Positions 51,568-60,038 of a stretch of 64,000 nucleotides of DNA are shown here, one piece after another (positions within the stretch are counted from its first letter, which is position 1; every line of letters starts with the position of its first letter). Location: contig NZ_CP021645.1 in NCBI RefSeq assembly GCF_006384975.1, positions 2,570,001-2,634,000 on the forward strand, written 5' to 3'. Both the position numbers and the translations under genes were made by a program. Under the pieces are notes generated by a model that made no database searches, was not told where the DNA came from, and was given only the letters and a program-made list of their open reading frames with translations. This DNA comes from Pseudomonas oryzihabitans (lineage in GTDB: Bacteria > Pseudomonadota > Gammaproteobacteria > Pseudomonadales > Pseudomonadaceae).

Positions 51568-51590
51568 AACTTCTGAAACACCACACTAGG
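51568..51590 (+). repeat. Right terminal inverted repeat of the 169-bp element
   Basis: 23 bases, exact reverse complement of 51422-51444. Confidence 0.95.
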
Positions 51591-51665
51591 ACAGACAAGC
51601 GCAGCGGCGCAATCCACAAAGCGTAAGCAGAGATACCAGCGGTAGACGAGCGGTGAGCTCTGTCG

Positions 51666-52154
51666 TCAATGCTTGGTCAGGCGATCCAGATAACCCATGG
51701 CGAAAGCCGATATCACGAATACCAGGTGGATGATCACGTACCACTTCAGGTATTCGGGATTGGTGTTCTGGGCATCCATGAAGATGCGTAGCAGATGGAT
51801 CGAGGAGATGGCGACGATGGACGCGGCCACCTTGTTCTTCAGCGAACCCGAATCCATCTTGCCCAGCCAGCTGAGCTTTTCCGAGCCTTCGTCGATATCC
51901 AGTTGGGAGACGAAGTTCTCGTAGCCGGAGATCATCACCATGACCAGCAGGCCACCGACCAGCGCCATGTCGATGAGCGACAGCACCAGCAGGATCAGCT
52001 CGGCTTCAGTGGATTCAAAGATATGCGGCAGGACGTGGAAGACTTCCTGGAAGAACTTGAGCGCCAGCAGGATCAGGGCCAGCGACAGCCCCATATAGAT
52101 GGGCGCCAGCAACCAACGGGAGGCGTAAAGGACTTTTTCGATCAGACGTTCCAT
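51666..52154 (-). CDS. UPF0114 / YqhA family membrane protein (PA4574-like)
   Basis: 162 residues with about four membrane helices (residues 10-32, 50-75, 105-125, 135-155). It starts [20 protein letters not shown] and has [14 protein letters not shown], the family marks. The position matches PA4574, before PA4575 and the Lon-like gene. Function unknown; the family is an inner-membrane protein found widely in proteobacteria. Confidence 0.9.
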   Translation of the reverse strand: MERLIEKVLYASRWLLAPIYMGLSLALILLALKFFQEVFHVLPHIFESTEAELILLVLSLIDMALVGGLLVMVMISGYENFVSQLDIDEGSEKLSWLGKMDSGSLKNKVAASIVAISSIHLLRIFMDAQNTNPEYLKWYVIIHLVFVISAFAMGYLDRLTKH

Positions 52155-52228
52155 GCAGACTCGCTCGGTTCAGGACAGCCGCGCGAGTATACCTACACCA
52201 TTACCGACGACAATGCGACGCCTTGTCG

Positions 52229-52570
52229 TCAGGCGTCGGGACCGACCTGGAAACGCACCTGATGATGGGCGCGTTCACCGTTCATCTTGCGCAGCTCGCT
52301 CTGCATGTGCAGGCGCCAGATCTGGGTTTCTTCGACCTGGATGTAGCCTTGCTCGACCAGGTTCTCGGCGATGGCGGTCATGACGCCCTCGGCGGCCTTG
52401 GGTCCGTGGAAGGGGCCCTGGGCCTTGATGGCAGTTGGCTGCTGGCCGTTGAGACCAGCGGCGCACAGCAGCGTCCACAGACCCTGCTCCTGACCGAGCG
52501 GCTTGATCTCGCATTCGATGCGGGTGACGAGGCCCAGGCAGGGACGGATCAGGGTGATAGTGCGGGACAT
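52229..52570 (-). CDS. PA4575-like conserved protein
   Basis: 113 residues from ATG 52570, with AGAGGATGA upstream; the 24-codon extension in the open frame is rejected. It is a soluble protein with no signal: MSRTITLIRPCLGLVTRIEC, then a helical segment AEGVMTAIAENLVEQGYIQ and a basic C-terminal strand. No motif is recognised. It lies in the conserved spot between UPF0114 and the Lon-like protease. Confidence 0.8.
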   Translation of the reverse strand: MSRTITLIRPCLGLVTRIECEIKPLGQEQGLWTLLCAAGLNGQQPTAIKAQGPFHGPKAAEGVMTAIAENLVEQGYIQVEETQIWRLHMQSELRKMNGERAHHQVRFQVGPDA

Positions 52571-52619
52571 GGCGTCATCCTCTCGAAGCGCTCGATACTC
52601 ACCGGTCCTAAGGCCAGAG

Positions 52620-52642
52620 GTATCCACACAAGCTGTGGACAA
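52620..52642. promoter_or_regulatory. Inverted pair of DnaA-box-like sequences
   Basis: GTATCCACA (52620-52628) and, on the opposite strand, TTGTCCACA (52642-52634) each differ from the DnaA box TTATCCACA by one base and face each other 5 bases apart. They lie just upstream of the PA4575-like gene. Next to them CTGTTGGTCAACAG (52645-52658) is another dyad. Confidence 0.4.
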
Positions 52643-52732
52643 CTCTGTTGGTCAACAGGGGGCAAGCGGGTCTGGGCGCCGTGCTGCTTGGGCTGCAGCG
52701 CCTTGTACAAAATCCGACCTGCCCCCTGGGAC

Positions 52733-55177
52733 TCAGTTCTGCTCCGTTTCGTTGTTTTTGGCTTTTGCCTTGGAGTTATCACTGAGTTTGTCAGCCAGTT
52801 CATCTTCCAGTTCGAGCTCGGCAATGTCCTTGAGACGCTGCACCACCCGCGCGTTGACACTGCCCTCGGGGAAGCGGCCACGGGCGTCGGGTGCGCCGGC
52901 CGGCTCGCCGACCAGCAACGACAGGGCCTCGTCTGCCTGACGGACGGCATAGACATGGAACAGCCCTGCACGCACCGCTTCCAGCACGGTTTCGTCGAGC
53001 ATCAGGTTGGTCACGTTGGCGCGCGGAATGATGACGCCCTGCTCGCCGGTGAGGCCACGGGCCTGGCAGAGACGGAAGAAGCCTTCGATCTTCTCGTTCA
53101 CGCCACCGACCGGCTGCACCTCGCCAAACTGGTTGATGGAGCCCGTGATGGCGAAGCATTGCTTGAGCGGGGTGCGCGACAGCGCGGAGATCAGGGTGCA
53201 GGCCTCACCCAGGGAGGCACTGTCGCCGTCGACATAGCCGTAGGATTGCTCCAAGGCGATGCTGGCCGAGATCGACAGCGGGAATTCCTGGGCATAGCGA
53301 CTGCCGAGGTAGCCGGTGAGGATCATCACGCCCTTGGAGTGGATGGGCTGGCCGAGACTGACCTCGCGCTCGATGTCGAGGATGCCGCTGGCCCCGGGAT
53401 AGACGGTGGCGGAAATCCGCGCCGGCATGCCAAAGGCGGAATCGGCCACCTCCAGCACGGTAAGGCCGTTGCACTTACCCACCGCCGCGCCCTGGGTATC
53501 GATTAGGATGAGCCCGGTGAGCATGTCGTCCAGCACCCTGGCGCAGACGCGTCCGGTACGGGTCTCCTTGGCCTTGAGGGCACGCTCGACGTGGCCCTTG
53601 TCGGTGCGCTCGTCCCCCGCCAGCTGGCGGATGAAATCGGCCTCGCTGACCAGTTGGAACAGATCGCCGATACGAGCCGACAGCCGACCCTGATGCTCGG
53701 CCAGCCGCGCGCTGTAGGTGGCCAGGCGGGCGACGGCAGCGGACGTCAGGGGCGCCATGCCCTCCTCCGAGGTGCGCGTCTTGAGCAACTGGGCGAATTG
53801 CTCGAGGCTTTCGTCGCGCAGCGGCAGCTCTTCATCGAAGTCCACCAGGACCCGGAACATCTCTTGGAAGTCCGAATCGACCTCTTGCAGGGTGTAATAG
53901 ATGTTGCGCGAGCCGATGATGATGACCTTGAGCTGCAGCGGGATCTGCTGCGGCGCCAGGCTCATGGCGGTGAGCCGCCCCAGTTCGGCCAGCGGCGATT
54001 CCATCTTCAGTTGGCGCGAATGCAGCGCGCGCTTGAGAGCGTCCCAGACGAAGGGCTCGGTCAGCAGCTTTTCCGCCTCGACGATCAGGAAGCCGCCATT
54101 GGCGCGATGCAAGGCACCCGGGCGCAGCTGCCGATAGTTGGTGTAGAGCGCACCCTGGTCGGACTGATATTCGATGCGACCGAAGAGATTGTCGTAGGTC
54201 GGATGGGGCTCGAACACCACAGGCGCGCCGCCGGTGGCGTGGTGGCCGATGATCAGATTGGGCTCGTACTGCTCGCGCAGCTCCTTGCGCCTTTGCATGT
54301 CGGGCTTGGCGTCGTCGGCCAGTTGCTCGACCACCGTCTTGAGCAGGTCCACCTGCATGGCCTGCAGATAGGCGCAGACGCCGGGGTTGTCGTTGTACTT
54401 CTCCGACAACGGCGCCAGCAGTGGTTGCAGGGCCTGGATGATGGTGTCTTCGTTCAGGGCCCGTAGCTGGTTGCTCGATTCCCGACGCCATTGCGGCAGG
54501 CTCGACAGCTCTTCGTTGAGCTGCTCTTCGAGACTGGAGATGTCGGCGTGGAAGCGCTCGCGCTCGGCCTCGGGCAACTGGGCGAATTCGGCTTCATCCA
54601 GCGCCTTGCCGTCCTTCATGGGGGTGAAGGCGACATTATTGGCATCGCGGTAGAGGGCGATCTCCTTTTCCAGGGCGAGCTTTTCCACCACGTCCAGCGC
54701 CTGGTCGTAGCGCTGGTTGAAGGCGCGCTCGATGGCGTTCTTCTTCTGCTGGAAGGCCGGATGCTCGAACACTGCCGGAAAGGTGGCCAGCAGGTTGTCG
54801 ATGAAATGGGCGATGTCGGCCACGAAGGCCTCGCCCTCGCCGGGCGGCAATTCCAGGACGCTGGGTGCACGGGGTTCGTCGAAATGATTCAGGTAGACCC
54901 AGTCGTTCGGCGTGGGCTGACGCTTGGCTTCGGCCTTGAGATAGCGCTGGACGAAGGAGAAACGACCGGTGCCCGGTTCGCCCATGACGAAGACGTTGTA
55001 GCCGGGCCGCGGCATGGCCACCCCGAACTGCAGGGCTTCCACCGCGCGCTCCTGCCCCAGGATGCCGCGGAAGGGTTCGAGCTGATCGGTATCGGTGAAG
55101 GAGAATTGTTCGGGAGCGAAGGGGCGGGTCAGCTCATCGGGAGCGAGCCGGAGACCGGCCGCGACGGGATCGTGCAT
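52733..55177 (-). CDS. Lon-family ATP-dependent protease (PA4576-like)
   Basis: 814 residues. The N-terminal AAA+ part has a Walker-A-like GEPGTGRFS, in which the usual GKT is GRF. The middle carries a helical insertion (about residues 165-280) with Glu/Gln-rich coiled coil. The C-terminal S16 protease domain holds Ser653 (GDSASLGEA) and Lys696 (VNEKIEGF), 43 residues apart, the same spacing as Ser679/Lys722 of E. coli Lon. It is distinct from housekeeping LonA: no LAN N-domain. It probably degrades misfolded or regulatory proteins in the cytosol; substrates unknown. Confidence 0.9.
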   Translation of the reverse strand: MHDPVAAGLRLAPDELTRPFAPEQFSFTDTDQLEPFRGILGQERAVEALQFGVAMPRPGYNVFVMGEPGTGRFSFVQRYLKAEAKRQPTPNDWVYLNHFDEPRAPSVLELPPGEGEAFVADIAHFIDNLLATFPAVFEHPAFQQKKNAIERAFNQRYDQALDVVEKLALEKEIALYRDANNVAFTPMKDGKALDEAEFAQLPEAERERFHADISSLEEQLNEELSSLPQWRRESSNQLRALNEDTIIQALQPLLAPLSEKYNDNPGVCAYLQAMQVDLLKTVVEQLADDAKPDMQRRKELREQYEPNLIIGHHATGGAPVVFEPHPTYDNLFGRIEYQSDQGALYTNYRQLRPGALHRANGGFLIVEAEKLLTEPFVWDALKRALHSRQLKMESPLAELGRLTAMSLAPQQIPLQLKVIIIGSRNIYYTLQEVDSDFQEMFRVLVDFDEELPLRDESLEQFAQLLKTRTSEEGMAPLTSAAVARLATYSARLAEHQGRLSARIGDLFQLVSEADFIRQLAGDERTDKGHVERALKAKETRTGRVCARVLDDMLTGLILIDTQGAAVGKCNGLTVLEVADSAFGMPARISATVYPGASGILDIEREVSLGQPIHSKGVMILTGYLGSRYAQEFPLSISASIALEQSYGYVDGDSASLGEACTLISALSRTPLKQCFAITGSINQFGEVQPVGGVNEKIEGFFRLCQARGLTGEQGVIIPRANVTNLMLDETVLEAVRAGLFHVYAVRQADEALSLLVGEPAGAPDARGRFPEGSVNARVVQRLKDIAELELEDELADKLSDNSKAKAKNNETEQN

Positions 55178-55404
55178 CGTAAGTCCTTGTCAGGCATGCA
55201 AGCAGTGTCCGCATTCTGCGACCGGTTCGACGAGGTAGGCAAGGCGAGCGGCGCTCTGCCGTGCAATTTGTCAGCGCGCCGAAAGCGGTTGCAGCGACGT
55301 CCGTCGGCCATTTGCCACGGCTGCGTTTTTTGACGAATTTCTCACAGGACGCTGGCTAAGCTGTAGGTATGGGGGTCAGTCGTTGGATCCCGTGAGGAGG
55401 CCCG

Positions 55405-55749
55405 ATGGCTGTCTTCCGTCGTATCGCTCTGTTGTCCGCCCTGCTGTCCATGCTGACGGCCTGTGCCAGCTACCACGATCAATTGATCGCCCAGGGTTAT
55501 CCACCCGCCTATGCCGATGGCTTCAGCGATGGCTGCCAGACCGGCAAGCAGGCAGTGAACGGCATCGGCTACGTGCACAAGGATCTACGCCGTTTCGCCG
55601 GGGAGAAGCCCTATCAGCAAGGCTGGGACGCCGGCTACGCACAATGCGTGCAGACCGCCCAACGCGATGAGCAGGAGCGCTTTCACGAGCAGATACGGGA
55701 GAATCGTGAAAGCCCCGAGCAACTTCACCTGCGCTCCAAAACACGCTGA
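55405..55749 (+). CDS. Putative lipoprotein
   Basis: 114 residues. A lipoprotein signal ends SMLTACAS with Cys20, followed by YHDQLIAQGYPPAYADGFSD. The mature part has Gly/Asp/Tyr-rich repeats (YADGFSDGC, WDAGYAQCV), two or three Cys and a charged C-terminal tail. GAGGAGGC lies ahead of the start. It is widespread in pseudomonads with no known role. It stands alone between the Lon-like gene (divergent) and rhtA. Confidence 0.82.
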   Translation: MAVFRRIALLSALLSMLTACASYHDQLIAQGYPPAYADGFSDGCQTGKQAVNGIGYVHKDLRRFAGEKPYQQGWDAGYAQCVQTAQRDEQERFHEQIRENRESPEQLHLRSKTR

Positions 55750-55818
55750 GGTCGCCGTCGTCCTTGCGTGCCCGGGGAGATGACCTATGCTGGCGGGCCC
55801 GCTAGTCGAGCCCTGCCG

Positions 55819-56682
55819 ATGTCTTCCCGCTCCCCACTGTTCGCCGTCGCCCTGCTGCTGGTCGCCATGACCTCGATCCAGGCGAGTGCCAGCCTCGCCA
55901 AGACACTCTTCTTGCGCCTCGATCCGGTGGGCGTCACCACCTTGCGGCTGATCTTCGCCGCCTTGGTCTTGCTGGCCGTGCTGCGCCCCTGGCGTACTTT
56001 CCGACGCGAAGCCCTGGGCAGTCTGGTGGGCTATGGCGTTGCCATGGGCGTGATGAACCTGAGTATCTACCTGGCCATGCAGCGCCTGCCGATCGGTATC
56101 GCCGTGGGCCTGGAGTTCGTCGGCCCGCTGGTGGTGGCGCTGTGCGCGCTGCGCCGCTGGCTGGATCTGCTGTGGATCGCTCTGGTGATCGCCGGGCTGG
56201 CGGTGCTGCTGCCCTTCGGCCACAACGCTTCGGCCCTGGACCCGCTGGGCACGGCCCTGGCCTTGGGCGCCGGCGCCTGCTGGGCGCTGTACATCGTGCT
56301 GGGCAAGCGTGCCGGTGCGGTGCATGGCACCGCTACCGTGGCCCTGGGTGCCACCATCGGCGCCCTGGTGATCCTGCCCCTGGGCATCGTGCACAGCGGC
56401 AGCAACCTGTTGAAACCAGAAATCTGGCCGCTGGCCCTGGGGCTGGCGCTGCTGTCCACCGCCCTGCCCTATGCCTTGGAAATGATGGCCCTGACCCGCC
56501 TGCCGGCCGCGACCTTCGGTACGCTGATGAGCCTGGAACCCGCGCTGGGCGCTCTCTCCGGCTGGGTATTCCTCGGCGAGATCCTCGGCATCGCCCAGTG
56601 GTTCGCCCTGGCCTGCATCATCGCGGCCTCGATTGGCGCGACCTGGAGCAGTCGCCTGACCCCGGAGCAAACGCCGCTCTAG
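55819..56682 (+). CDS. rhtA: EamA/RhtA-type amino-acid (threonine/homoserine) exporter
   Basis: 287 residues from ATG 55819; the 17 extra codons upstream lack a helix. Ten membrane helices in two EamA repeats. Motifs TSIQASASLAKTLFLRLDP and ITSLEPALGALSG-like LMSLEPALGALSGWVFLGE resemble E. coli RhtA. It exports threonine/homoserine or similar compounds; substrate choice within EamA exporters cannot be fixed by eye. It is followed 41 bases later by gntK on the same strand. Confidence 0.8.
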   Translation: MSSRSPLFAVALLLVAMTSIQASASLAKTLFLRLDPVGVTTLRLIFAALVLLAVLRPWRTFRREALGSLVGYGVAMGVMNLSIYLAMQRLPIGIAVGLEFVGPLVVALCALRRWLDLLWIALVIAGLAVLLPFGHNASALDPLGTALALGAGACWALYIVLGKRAGAVHGTATVALGATIGALVILPLGIVHSGSNLLKPEIWPLALGLALLSTALPYALEMMALTRLPAATFGTLMSLEPALGALSGWVFLGEILGIAQWFALACIIAASIGATWSSRLTPEQTPL

Positions 56683-56723
56683 AGACTCTATAACGAAGCG
56701 AATCCTCACGCGGAGTACCGGCG

Positions 56724-57218
56724 ATGATCTATCTGATAATGGGTGTCTCGGGCAGTGGCAAGACCACCCTGGGTGAAAAGCTCGCCAACCGACTGGGCTG
56801 TCGCTTCGACGATGCCGACACCTTTCACAGCCAGGCCAACAAGGACAAGATGGCGCGCGGCATCGCCCTCACCGACGAGGATCGTTGGCCTTGGCTGGAT
56901 GCCATCCACGACGCCATGCAGCAGGCCCAGGCCGAGGGCACGACCCGGGTGTTCGCCTGCTCGGCGCTGAAAAAAGTCTATCGCGACCGCCTGCTGAACG
57001 GCCTCGAAGGCGTCCGCCTGCTGTTTCTCAAGGGCTCACCGGAGCTGTTGGCCGAGCGCATCGGCAGCCGCCGCGGGCACTTCTTCGATCCCAAGCTGCT
57101 GCAAAGCCAACTCGATACCCTGGAAGCGCCCGACCATCTCGAAGCCCAGGTACTGGACGTGCGCAAGTCGCCCGAACAGTTGGTGGACGAGGTGCTGGCG
57201 CCCAGCCATAGCGCCTGA
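56724..57218 (+). CDS. gntK: Gluconokinase
   Basis: 164 residues, P-loop kinase. GVSGSGKTTLGEKLA is the Walker A; FDDADTFHSQANKDKMARG carries the gluconate-site pattern, and ACSALKKVYRDRL the later family motif. It phosphorylates gluconate to 6-phosphogluconate, feeding the Entner-Doudoroff pathway dominant in pseudomonads. No gnt permease or regulator is adjacent. Confidence 0.95.
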   Translation: MIYLIMGVSGSGKTTLGEKLANRLGCRFDDADTFHSQANKDKMARGIALTDEDRWPWLDAIHDAMQQAQAEGTTRVFACSALKKVYRDRLLNGLEGVRLLFLKGSPELLAERIGSRRGHFFDPKLLQSQLDTLEAPDHLEAQVLDVRKSPEQLVDEVLAPSHSA

Positions 57219-57235
57219 GCGCCTCGACCGCCGTC

Positions 57236-58030
57236 TCAGACCGCGACCGGTGCCTTGATGTGCGGATGGGCCTGGTAGCCTTCCAGCTCGAAGTCCTCGA
57301 AACGGAAGGCGAACAGGTCCTGCACCTCTGGATTGAGCTTCATGGTCGGCAACGGCAGCGGCTCGCGCGTCAGTTGCAGATCGGTCTGCTCCAGATGGTT
57401 GGCGTAGAGATGGCAGTCGCCACCGGTCCAGATGAATTCGCCGGGTTGCAGGCCGGTCACCTGGGCCACCATCAGGGTCAGCAGCGCATAGCTGGCGATA
57501 TTGAAGGGCACCCCGAGGAAGATGTCGGCGGAACGCTGGTACAGCTGGCAGCTCAGGCGACCGTCGGCCACATAGAACTGGAACAGCGCATGGCACGGCG
57601 GCAGGGCCATCTCGTCCACCAGCGCCGGATTCCAGGCCGAGACGATCAGCCGGCGCGAATCGGGCTTGGCGCGGATCATGTCCACCACCCCGGCGATCTG
57701 GTCGATGTGCCGGCCATCCGGTGCCGGCCAGCTGCGCCACTGGTAGCCGTAGACCGGACCCAGCTCGCCGTTCTCATCGGCCCATTCGTCCCAGATGGAG
57801 ACGCCGTTTTCCTTCAGGTAGCGGATGTTGGTATCGCCCTGCAGGAACCACAGCAATTCATGGATGATGGATCTGAGGTGGCACTTCTTGGTGGTGACCA
57901 GCGGAAAGCCCTCGGCCAGGTCGAATCTCATCTGGTAGCCGAACACGCTGTAGGTGCCAGTGCCGGTGCGGTCGCTCTTGAAGGTGCCGTGTTCGCGCAC
58001 ATGGCGCATCAGGTCGAGGTACTGTTTCAT
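57236..58030 (-). CDS. thyA: Thymidylate synthase
   Basis: 264 residues, the E. coli ThyA length, from ATG 58030 ([15 protein letters not shown]). The catalytic Cys lies in [12 protein letters not shown], dUMP-binding residues in [19 protein letters not shown], and the folate-binding C-terminus ends in Val. It methylates dUMP to dTMP using methylene-tetrahydrofolate. It is convergent with gntK (18 bases between stops). Confidence 0.98.
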   Translation of the reverse strand: MKQYLDLMRHVREHGTFKSDRTGTGTYSVFGYQMRFDLAEGFPLVTTKKCHLRSIIHELLWFLQGDTNIRYLKENGVSIWDEWADENGELGPVYGYQWRSWPAPDGRHIDQIAGVVDMIRAKPDSRRLIVSAWNPALVDEMALPPCHALFQFYVADGRLSCQLYQRSADIFLGVPFNIASYALLTLMVAQVTGLQPGEFIWTGGDCHLYANHLEQTDLQLTREPLPLPTMKLNPEVQDLFAFRFEDFELEGYQAHPHIKAPVAV

Positions 58031-58082
58031 GGGGCCGCTTATTCGTTGCGTTGCAGTGCTTCGAATTTTAGCAAACAACGGC

Positions 58083-58116
58083 CCTCACCCTAACCCTCTC
58101 CCAGTGGGAAAGGGGA
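58083..58116. repeat. REP-like repeat, copy 1
   Basis: CCCTCACCCTAACCCTCTCC and then AGTGGGAAAGGGGATGAAAG. It is an imperfect palindrome of the CCCTCNCCC/GGGAGAGGGG type common between pseudomonad genes. A second copy lies at 58192-58230. Confidence 0.7.
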
Positions 58117-58191
58117 TGAAAGGCTCCTGAGCTGCTGGCCAGAGACGGCTACGAACCGCTGCAGTACAGTTCCGTGCAGTACCTGCAATGG

Positions 58192-58230
58192 CCCTCACCC
58201 TAGCCCTCTCCCAAAGGGAGAGGGGATGAA
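58192..58230. repeat. REP-like repeat, copy 2
   Basis: CCCTCACCCTAGCCCTCTCC and then AAAGGGAGAGGGGATGAAAG. It nearly repeats copy 1, 110 bases downstream, and lies just past the spuH stop. Confidence 0.7.
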
Positions 58231-58236
58231 AGCCGC

Positions 58237-59133
58237 TCAGCTGTTGGCGGGGGGTGCCGTGAGGGTCGCCGTTTCGCGGTCGCGCTGGGTGATCTCCGAA
58301 GCCGTGGCATCCATGGCTTCCTGCAGCCCTTGCAGGCGCTTCTTCTCGGCGCGCCGGGTGAAGTACCAGGCGAAGAAGGTGAACAGCGAGACCGCCAGCA
58401 GGATGAGGCTGGCGATGGCGTTGATCTCCGGCTTCACGCCCAGCCGCACCGCCGAGAACACCTCCATCGGCAGGGTGGTCGAGCCGGGGCCGGAGACGAA
58501 GCTCGCCAGCACCAGGTCGTCCAGCGACAGGGCGAAGGACATCATGCCGCCGGCTGCCAGCGAGGGGGCGATCATGGGAATGGTGATCAACAGGAACACC
58601 TTCCACGGCCGCGCCCCCAGGTCCATGGCCGCTTCCTCGATGGACAGGTCCAGCTCGCGCAGGCGCGCCGACACCACCACCGCCACATAGGACGAGCAGA
58701 AGCTGGTGTGGGCAATCCAGATGGTGGCCACGCCGCGATCCTGCGGCCAGCCGATCAGTTGCGCCATGGAGACGAACAGCAGCAGCAGCGACAGACCGGT
58801 GATCACCTCGGGCATCACCAGCGGCGCCGTAACCATGCCACCGAACAGGGTGCGACCGCGAAAGCGCGGGATACGGGTCAGCACGAAAGCCGCCAGGGTA
58901 CCCAGGATCACCGAGGAGATGGCCGTGTAGAAGGCGATTTCCAGGGAGCGGAACACGGCACCCATCAGCTGGCTGTTGTCCACCAGGCCGACGTACCACT
59001 TCACCGACCAGCCACCCCAGACGGTCACCAGGCGCGACTCGTTGAAGGAGTAGATGACCAGGATGACCATCGGCAAGTAGATGAACAGCAGCCCGAGCAC
59101 CAGCATCAGGTTGGTGAACTTGAGGCCTCTCAT
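58237..59133 (-). CDS. spuH: Polyamine ABC transporter permease SpuH (PotI-like)
   Basis: 298 residues with six membrane helices. The binding-protein-dependent permease loop (EAA type) reads [20 protein letters not shown]. It starts [17 protein letters not shown]. It is the last gene of spuDEFGH, overlapping spuG by 4 bases (ATGA). With SpuG it forms the channel for putrescine/spermidine import. A Ser/Thr- and Arg-rich tail follows the last helix. Confidence 0.94.
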   Translation of the reverse strand: MRGLKFTNLMLVLGLLFIYLPMVILVIYSFNESRLVTVWGGWSVKWYVGLVDNSQLMGAVFRSLEIAFYTAISSVILGTLAAFVLTRIPRFRGRTLFGGMVTAPLVMPEVITGLSLLLLFVSMAQLIGWPQDRGVATIWIAHTSFCSSYVAVVVSARLRELDLSIEEAAMDLGARPWKVFLLITIPMIAPSLAAGGMMSFALSLDDLVLASFVSGPGSTTLPMEVFSAVRLGVKPEINAIASLILLAVSLFTFFAWYFTRRAEKKRLQGLQEAMDATASEITQRDRETATLTAPPANS

Positions 59134-60038
59134 AGCTTGCCCTCCAGCTCTTTAGCCTGGTTGCGGTTGAACAGCACGATGGGCACGATGAGGATCAGCA
59201 GCATCAACACCGCCAGGGCGGACGCCACCGGCCAGTCGCGGTTGTTGAAGAATTCCTGCCAGAGCACCCGGCCGATCATCAGGGTTTCCGGGCCCCCGAG
59301 CAGCTCGGGAATGACGAACTCGCCCACCGCCGGGATGAACACCAGCATGCAGCCGGCGATGATGCCGTTCTTCGACAGCGGCACGGTGATCTTCCAGAAG
59401 CTGGTGAAGCGGCTGGCACCCAGGTCCGCTGCGGCTTCCAGCAGGGTCAGGTCGTGCTTCACCAGGTTGGCGAACAGCGGCAGGATCATGAACGGCAGGT
59501 AGGAATAGACGATGCCCAGGTACACCGCGAAGTTGGTGTTGAGCATCTGCAGCGGACTGCTGATGACGCCCAGGCTCATCAGGAAGCTATTGATCAGGCC
59601 GTTGGTGGAGAGCAGCCCCATCCAGGCATAGACGCGGATCAGAATCGCTGTCCAGGTCGGCATCATGATCAGCAGCAGCAACACCGTCTGCTTTTCACGA
59701 CTGGCCCGGGCGATGGCATAGGCCATGGGATAGCCGATCAGCAGGCAGATCAGGGTGCTGATGCCGGCTATCTTCAGCGAGCCGAGATAGGCGTCCAGAT
59801 ACAGCGGATCGCCGGTGAACATCAGGTAGTTGCCGAAGTTGAGCGCAATGTTCAACTGTTGGTCGGCGTAGCTGAACAGCTCGGTATAGGGCGGGATGGC
59901 CACGTCCGCCAGCGAGAAACTGATCTTGAGCACGATCAGGAACGGCAGCAGGAAGAACAGGAACAGCCAGACGAAGGGCACGCCGATGGTCAGGCGGCGG
60001 CCGTCCAGCAGGCGCTTGAGCAAGGGAGGTTTGGTCAT
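59130..60038 (-). CDS. spuG: Polyamine ABC transporter permease SpuG (PotH-like)
   Basis: 302 residues from ATG 60038 (MTKPPLLKRLLDGRRLTIGV); the longer frame that enters spuF is rejected. Six membrane helices; EAA loop LLEAAADLGASRFTSFWKIT. The start overlaps the spuF stop (ATGA) and the stop overlaps the spuH start (ATGA). It is one of two permease halves of the spu uptake system. Confidence 0.94.
   Translation of the reverse strand: MTKPPLLKRLLDGRRLTIGVPFVWLFLFFLLPFLIVLKISFSLADVAIPPYTELFSYADQQLNIALNFGNYLMFTGDPLYLDAYLGSLKIAGISTLICLLIGYPMAYAIARASREKQTVLLLLIMMPTWTAILIRVYAWMGLLSTNGLINSFLMSLGVISSPLQMLNTNFAVYLGIVYSYLPFMILPLFANLVKHDLTLLEAAADLGASRFTSFWKITVPLSKNGIIAGCMLVFIPAVGEFVIPELLGGPETLMIGRVLWQEFFNNRDWPVASALAVLMLLILIVPIVLFNRNQAKELEGKL

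Larger units (their letters stand above)
51422..51590. mobile_element. 169-bp MITE-like element with 23-bp perfect terminal inverted repeats
   Basis: The ends 51422-51444 and 51568-51590 are exact inverted repeats starting CCTAGTGTGGTGTTTCAGAA. The interior is also partly palindromic: ATAGC around 51510 faces GCTATGG, so the whole element could fold into a long hairpin. It has no coding capacity. The tetranucleotide CTAG lies at each outer end and could be part of a target duplication. Length, perfect ends and fold-back interior fit a non-autonomous miniature transposable element; its parent transposase is not in this window. Confidence 0.8.

Noticed and set aside
52620..52642. Replication origin at the DnaA-box pair
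   Set aside because: Only two boxes, no AT-rich unwinding element and no dnaA/dnaN/gidA neighbours.
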